Shown piece by piece: positions 5,584 through 7,544 of a stretch of 7,544 nt of DNA (positions are counted from its first letter, which is position 1; each line of letters opens with the position of its first letter). The translations under genes and the position numbers were made by a program. The notes below the pieces were generated by a model, which saw only the letters and a list, made by a program, of their open reading frames with translations, was not told the origin of the DNA and searched no databases. Source of the stretch: an uncultured Dehalococcoidia bacterium (lineage in GTDB: Bacteria > Chloroflexota > Dehalococcoidia > Tepidiformales > Tepidiformaceae); the NCBI GenBank assembly GCA_937864275.1, contig CALMIW010000361.1:1-7544 (forward strand), given 5' to 3'.

Positions 5584-6822
5584 GTGGCGCATTTCCTCTG
5601 GTTCGATAACAGCGCATTAGACCTGACGGCCCGCCAGTACGCGGGGCTCGGGATCATCGCCGCGTCGGCGCTGGCCGCACAGGTCATCTACCTTGCGGGG
5701 GCCTCGCTCTTCATCCGCAGGCACAATTCGCCCGACCGGCGCACGTTCTGGCGGAAGGAACGCCGGCGGCTCGACGGCGTCATCTTCGGGACGTTGATCG
5801 CGATCGCCGTGCTCATCGGCGTGCGGTTCTTGGACCTCGACGCGGACCTGGAAGACACCATCACCATCGCGGCGCGCGTGCTCGGGGCGGTGTGCGCCGG
5901 GCTCTTGCTGCTGCGCGGCATCGCCATCGTGGGCGACTACCTGCTCGAAAAGGCGGGCCTGACGGAGACGAGGCTCGACGACCAGCTCATCCCGCTGGTG
6001 CGCCAGACCGCGAACGTCTTCGTGGTGCTGGTCGGCACGCTGTTTGTGCTCTCGAACCTCGACGTGGACGTGGGCGCGCTGATCGCCGGGCTCGGCATCG
6101 GCGGGCTGGCCGTAGCGCTGGCGGCGCAGGACACGATCAAGAACCTCCTCGGCGGCATCACCGTGCTGGCAGACCGCCCCTTCCAGGTCGGCGACTGGAT
6201 CGTGGTTGGCGACGTGGAGGGGACGGTGGAGAAGATCGGGTTCCGTTCGATGCGCGTGCGGACGTTCAAAGATTCGCTGGTCACGGTGCCGAACGGCCAT
6301 CTGACTGACCACGTGGTGGACAACATGGGCGTGCGCGCGTACCGGCGCTACGACACGACGCTGCACCTGCCGCTATCGGCGACTCCGGACCAGGTGCAGG
6401 CGTTCTGCGAAGGCGTGCGGGCGCTGCTCCACGCGAACGACCGCGTGCGCCAGGACTACTTCTTCTGCGAGTTCGAGCGGATCGGCGACTCGACGATCGA
6501 GATCCTGCTGTACTGCTTCTTCGCGGCGCCGGACTGGGGCACGGAGTTGCGGGCGAAGCACATCCTGAACCTGGACATCCTCCGCCTGGCGGAATCGCTC
6601 GGGTTGCGGCTGGCGGCCCCCGCCTCGGCCGTGCAACTCGATGGCTGGCTGGGACCAGCGAAGGTCCAGGGGGCGGCTCCCCGGGAGAAGTCGGCGGCCG
6701 TGGTGGGCGCCTTCGGCGAACCCGGCGGAGCGGGCCAGGCGGCCCACACCCCGTTGACGCACGGGTTCGAACCGGACACGGCGGCGGCCGGGTTCAACAA
6801 GGGAGACCAGGAAGAGGGCTGA
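5584..6822 (+). CDS. MscS-family small-conductance mechanosensitive ion channel
   Basis: The product is an inner-membrane channel that opens under membrane tension to release solutes on osmotic downshock. From the GTG at 5584 it has 412 residues. Hydrophobic helices lie at about 20-44, 65-83, 94-118 and 142-159. The pore-lining helix at 163-190 is rich in Gly and Ala (GALIAGLGIGGLAVALAAQD) and runs into KNLLGG. LADRPFQVGDWIVVGDVEGTVEKIGFRSMRVRTF (195-228) and VTVPNGHL (233-240) are the diagnostic MscS beta domain. An alpha/beta C-terminal domain ends near 355. Residues 356-412 form an extra Gly/Ala-rich tail ending in GDQEEG that is not part of the core fold. Five helices make it larger than E. 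coli MscS (three). Upstream in-frame codons to 5458 overlap the transglycosylase-like gene and encode an Arg/Ser-rich, non-membrane sequence, so the GTG start is preferred. No ribosome binding site precedes it. Confidence 0.93.
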   Translation: MAHFLWFDNSALDLTARQYAGLGIIAASALAAQVIYLAGASLFIRRHNSPDRRTFWRKERRRLDGVIFGTLIAIAVLIGVRFLDLDADLEDTITIAARVLGAVCAGLLLLRGIAIVGDYLLEKAGLTETRLDDQLIPLVRQTANVFVVLVGTLFVLSNLDVDVGALIAGLGIGGLAVALAAQDTIKNLLGGITVLADRPFQVGDWIVVGDVEGTVEKIGFRSMRVRTFKDSLVTVPNGHLTDHVVDNMGVRAYRRYDTTLHLPLSATPDQVQAFCEGVRALLHANDRVRQDYFFCEFERIGDSTIEILLYCFFAAPDWGTELRAKHILNLDILRLAESLGLRLAAPASAVQLDGWLGPAKVQGAAPREKSAAVVGAFGEPGGAGQAAHTPLTHGFEPDTAAAGFNKGDQEEG

Positions 6823-6864
6823 GCGAGGGCGTGTTGCGCGCGCTGAGGCCACAATACCGGGGAG

Positions 6865-7544
6865 ATGCGCATCTTCCTGACAATCGTCGCCGTGCTCTTC
6901 ATCCTCGGGGGCGGCGCCTGCGCCCTCCCTTCGGTGGTCACGTACCGGGCGATCGACGGCGACGGGTACGTCAACGGCAGCGGCGGGATGTCGACGGCGA
7001 CGGCAGCGCTGGTGACCGGGACGGCGCAGTTCGAAGAGGTGACCGAGGCCGAGGTGGAAGAGGGCCGCACAGGCGGCGAAGTCCGCATCCGGATCTCGGC
7101 GGAACGGAACGACGGCGGCGACGTGTTCGTCGCGATCGGCTCCGCAGAGGCGATCCAGGCGTTCGTGCTGCGCGGCAGCCACGAAGTCCTGAGCGACTTG
7201 AAATTCGACCCGTTCGACTACCGGGGGGTCTCCGTCGGAGGGACGCGGGCACTGACCGCTCCAGACGCGGGGTTGTTCGCAGTCTCGGCGGGGGGGGCCG
7301 GCCCCCCCGGGAGCCCCCCGGCGGTCGAGCCCGGCGAATGGCGGGCGATCATCATGAACTCCGACGGGAGCCCGGGCGTCGACGTGGACGTGCGCTTCGG
7401 GGTGCGCTTCCCGTACCTGCGCGGGTTCGCGATCGCGGGGATGATCATCGGGGGCGCCTTGATCGTGATCGGCGTGCTCGGGTGGTTTTCCCTGCCCGGG
7501 CCCGGCGGGACCCGCCAGCCCGCCGAGGCGGCTCCCGCTCCGGA
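6865..7544 (+). CDS. Uncharacterised exported protein with membrane segments at both ends (3' end cut by window)
   Basis: This open frame of 226 codons continues past the window edge. The N-terminus MRIFLTIVAVLFILGGGACA is a signal peptide or membrane anchor. The C19 context (GGGAC) lacks the usual Leu at -3, so a lipoprotein call is weak. Residues about 30-180 are polar with alternating beta-like stretches (EVRIRISAERN, DVFVAIGSAEAIQAFVLRG, EWRAIIMNSDG, VDVDVRFGVRF), consistent with a beta-rich domain outside the membrane. A low-complexity AGGAGPPGSPP loop lies at 142-152. Residues 187-208 (GFAIAGMIIGGALIVIGVLGWF) form a clear membrane helix, followed by a Pro/Gly/Ala-rich tail. I do not recognise the family. 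ATG at 6865 has GGAG immediately adjacent, with no spacing. The gene starts 42 bases after the MscS stop on the same strand, so co-transcription is plausible. Confidence 0.75.
   Translation, partial: MRIFLTIVAVLFILGGGACALPSVVTYRAIDGDGYVNGSGGMSTATAALVTGTAQFEEVTEAEVEEGRTGGEVRIRISAERNDGGDVFVAIGSAEAIQAFVLRGSHEVLSDLKFDPFDYRGVSVGGTRALTAPDAGLFAVSAGGAGPPGSPPAVEPGEWRAIIMNSDGSPGVDVDVRFGVRFPYLRGFAIAGMIIGGALIVIGVLGWFSLPGPGGTRQPAEAAPAP
7291..7308. repeat. Perfect 18-base palindrome G7-CCGG-C7
   Basis: Seven G, then CCGG, then seven C make a perfect palindrome inside the last coding region, followed by GGGAG and six more C. It encodes the low-complexity Gly/Pro loop of that protein. Such a tract can fold into a very stable hairpin and is prone to slippage and to sequencing error. 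Confidence 0.7.

Noticed and set aside
6764..6773. GGTTCGAACC, resembling the T-loop of a tRNA
   Set aside because: The flanking bases do not form the 5-base-pair T-stem on either strand, no acceptor stem or D-arm was found, and the site lies inside the MscS reading frame.
5617..7182. Two long minus-strand open frames (5617-6366 and 6373-7182)
   Set aside because: Both are antisense to the MscS gene and the following exported protein. They are His/Arg/Asp-rich and lack conserved features.

Overview
The window is ordinary-looking chromosomal DNA from a high-G+C bacterium with strong G/C bias at third codon positions. No RNA gene, CRISPR array, insertion sequence or phage gene is visible. Taxonomy is a guess. 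A Chloroflexota lineage fits best: short full-length CysRS, mixed leaderless and Shine-Dalgarno starts, proline/alanine-rich envelope proteins. High-G+C Actinomycetota cannot be excluded from sequence alone.

Left part (1-2375, minus strand): an ArsR-type winged-helix regulator with a long N-terminal domain runs off the left edge and has its own promoter. Upstream of it lies a flavin-dependent pyridine nucleotide-disulfide oxidoreductase of the LpdA/MerA superfamily. It keeps the redox cysteine pair but has Tyr where lipoamide dehydrogenases have the catalytic His, so its substrate is open.

Middle (2376-4499): a 107-residue orphan protein with a textbook ribosome binding site is transcribed divergently from the oxidoreductase. 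It is convergent with cysS (cysteinyl-tRNA synthetase), with 19 bases between the stops. The 224-base region upstream of cysS is the most structured noncoding DNA here. It holds a dyad around a -10-like hexamer, a tandem direct repeat 22 bases apart and a perfect hairpin.

Right part (4500-7544, plus strand): three envelope genes in a row. These are a membrane-anchored SLT-type lytic transglycosylase-like protein, an MscS-family mechanosensitive channel, and a protein with a hydrophobic segment at each end that runs off the right edge. The first two make sense together as cell-wall remodelling and turgor relief, but a shared operon is only inferred from strand and spacing.

Many long open frames lie antisense to these genes. 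They are by-products of the base composition and are not annotated. I see no clear new multi-gene system. The best leads are the MerA-like active site, the regulator with its unassigned sensor-like domain, the cysS upstream region, and the cluster of starts lacking Shine-Dalgarno sequences.
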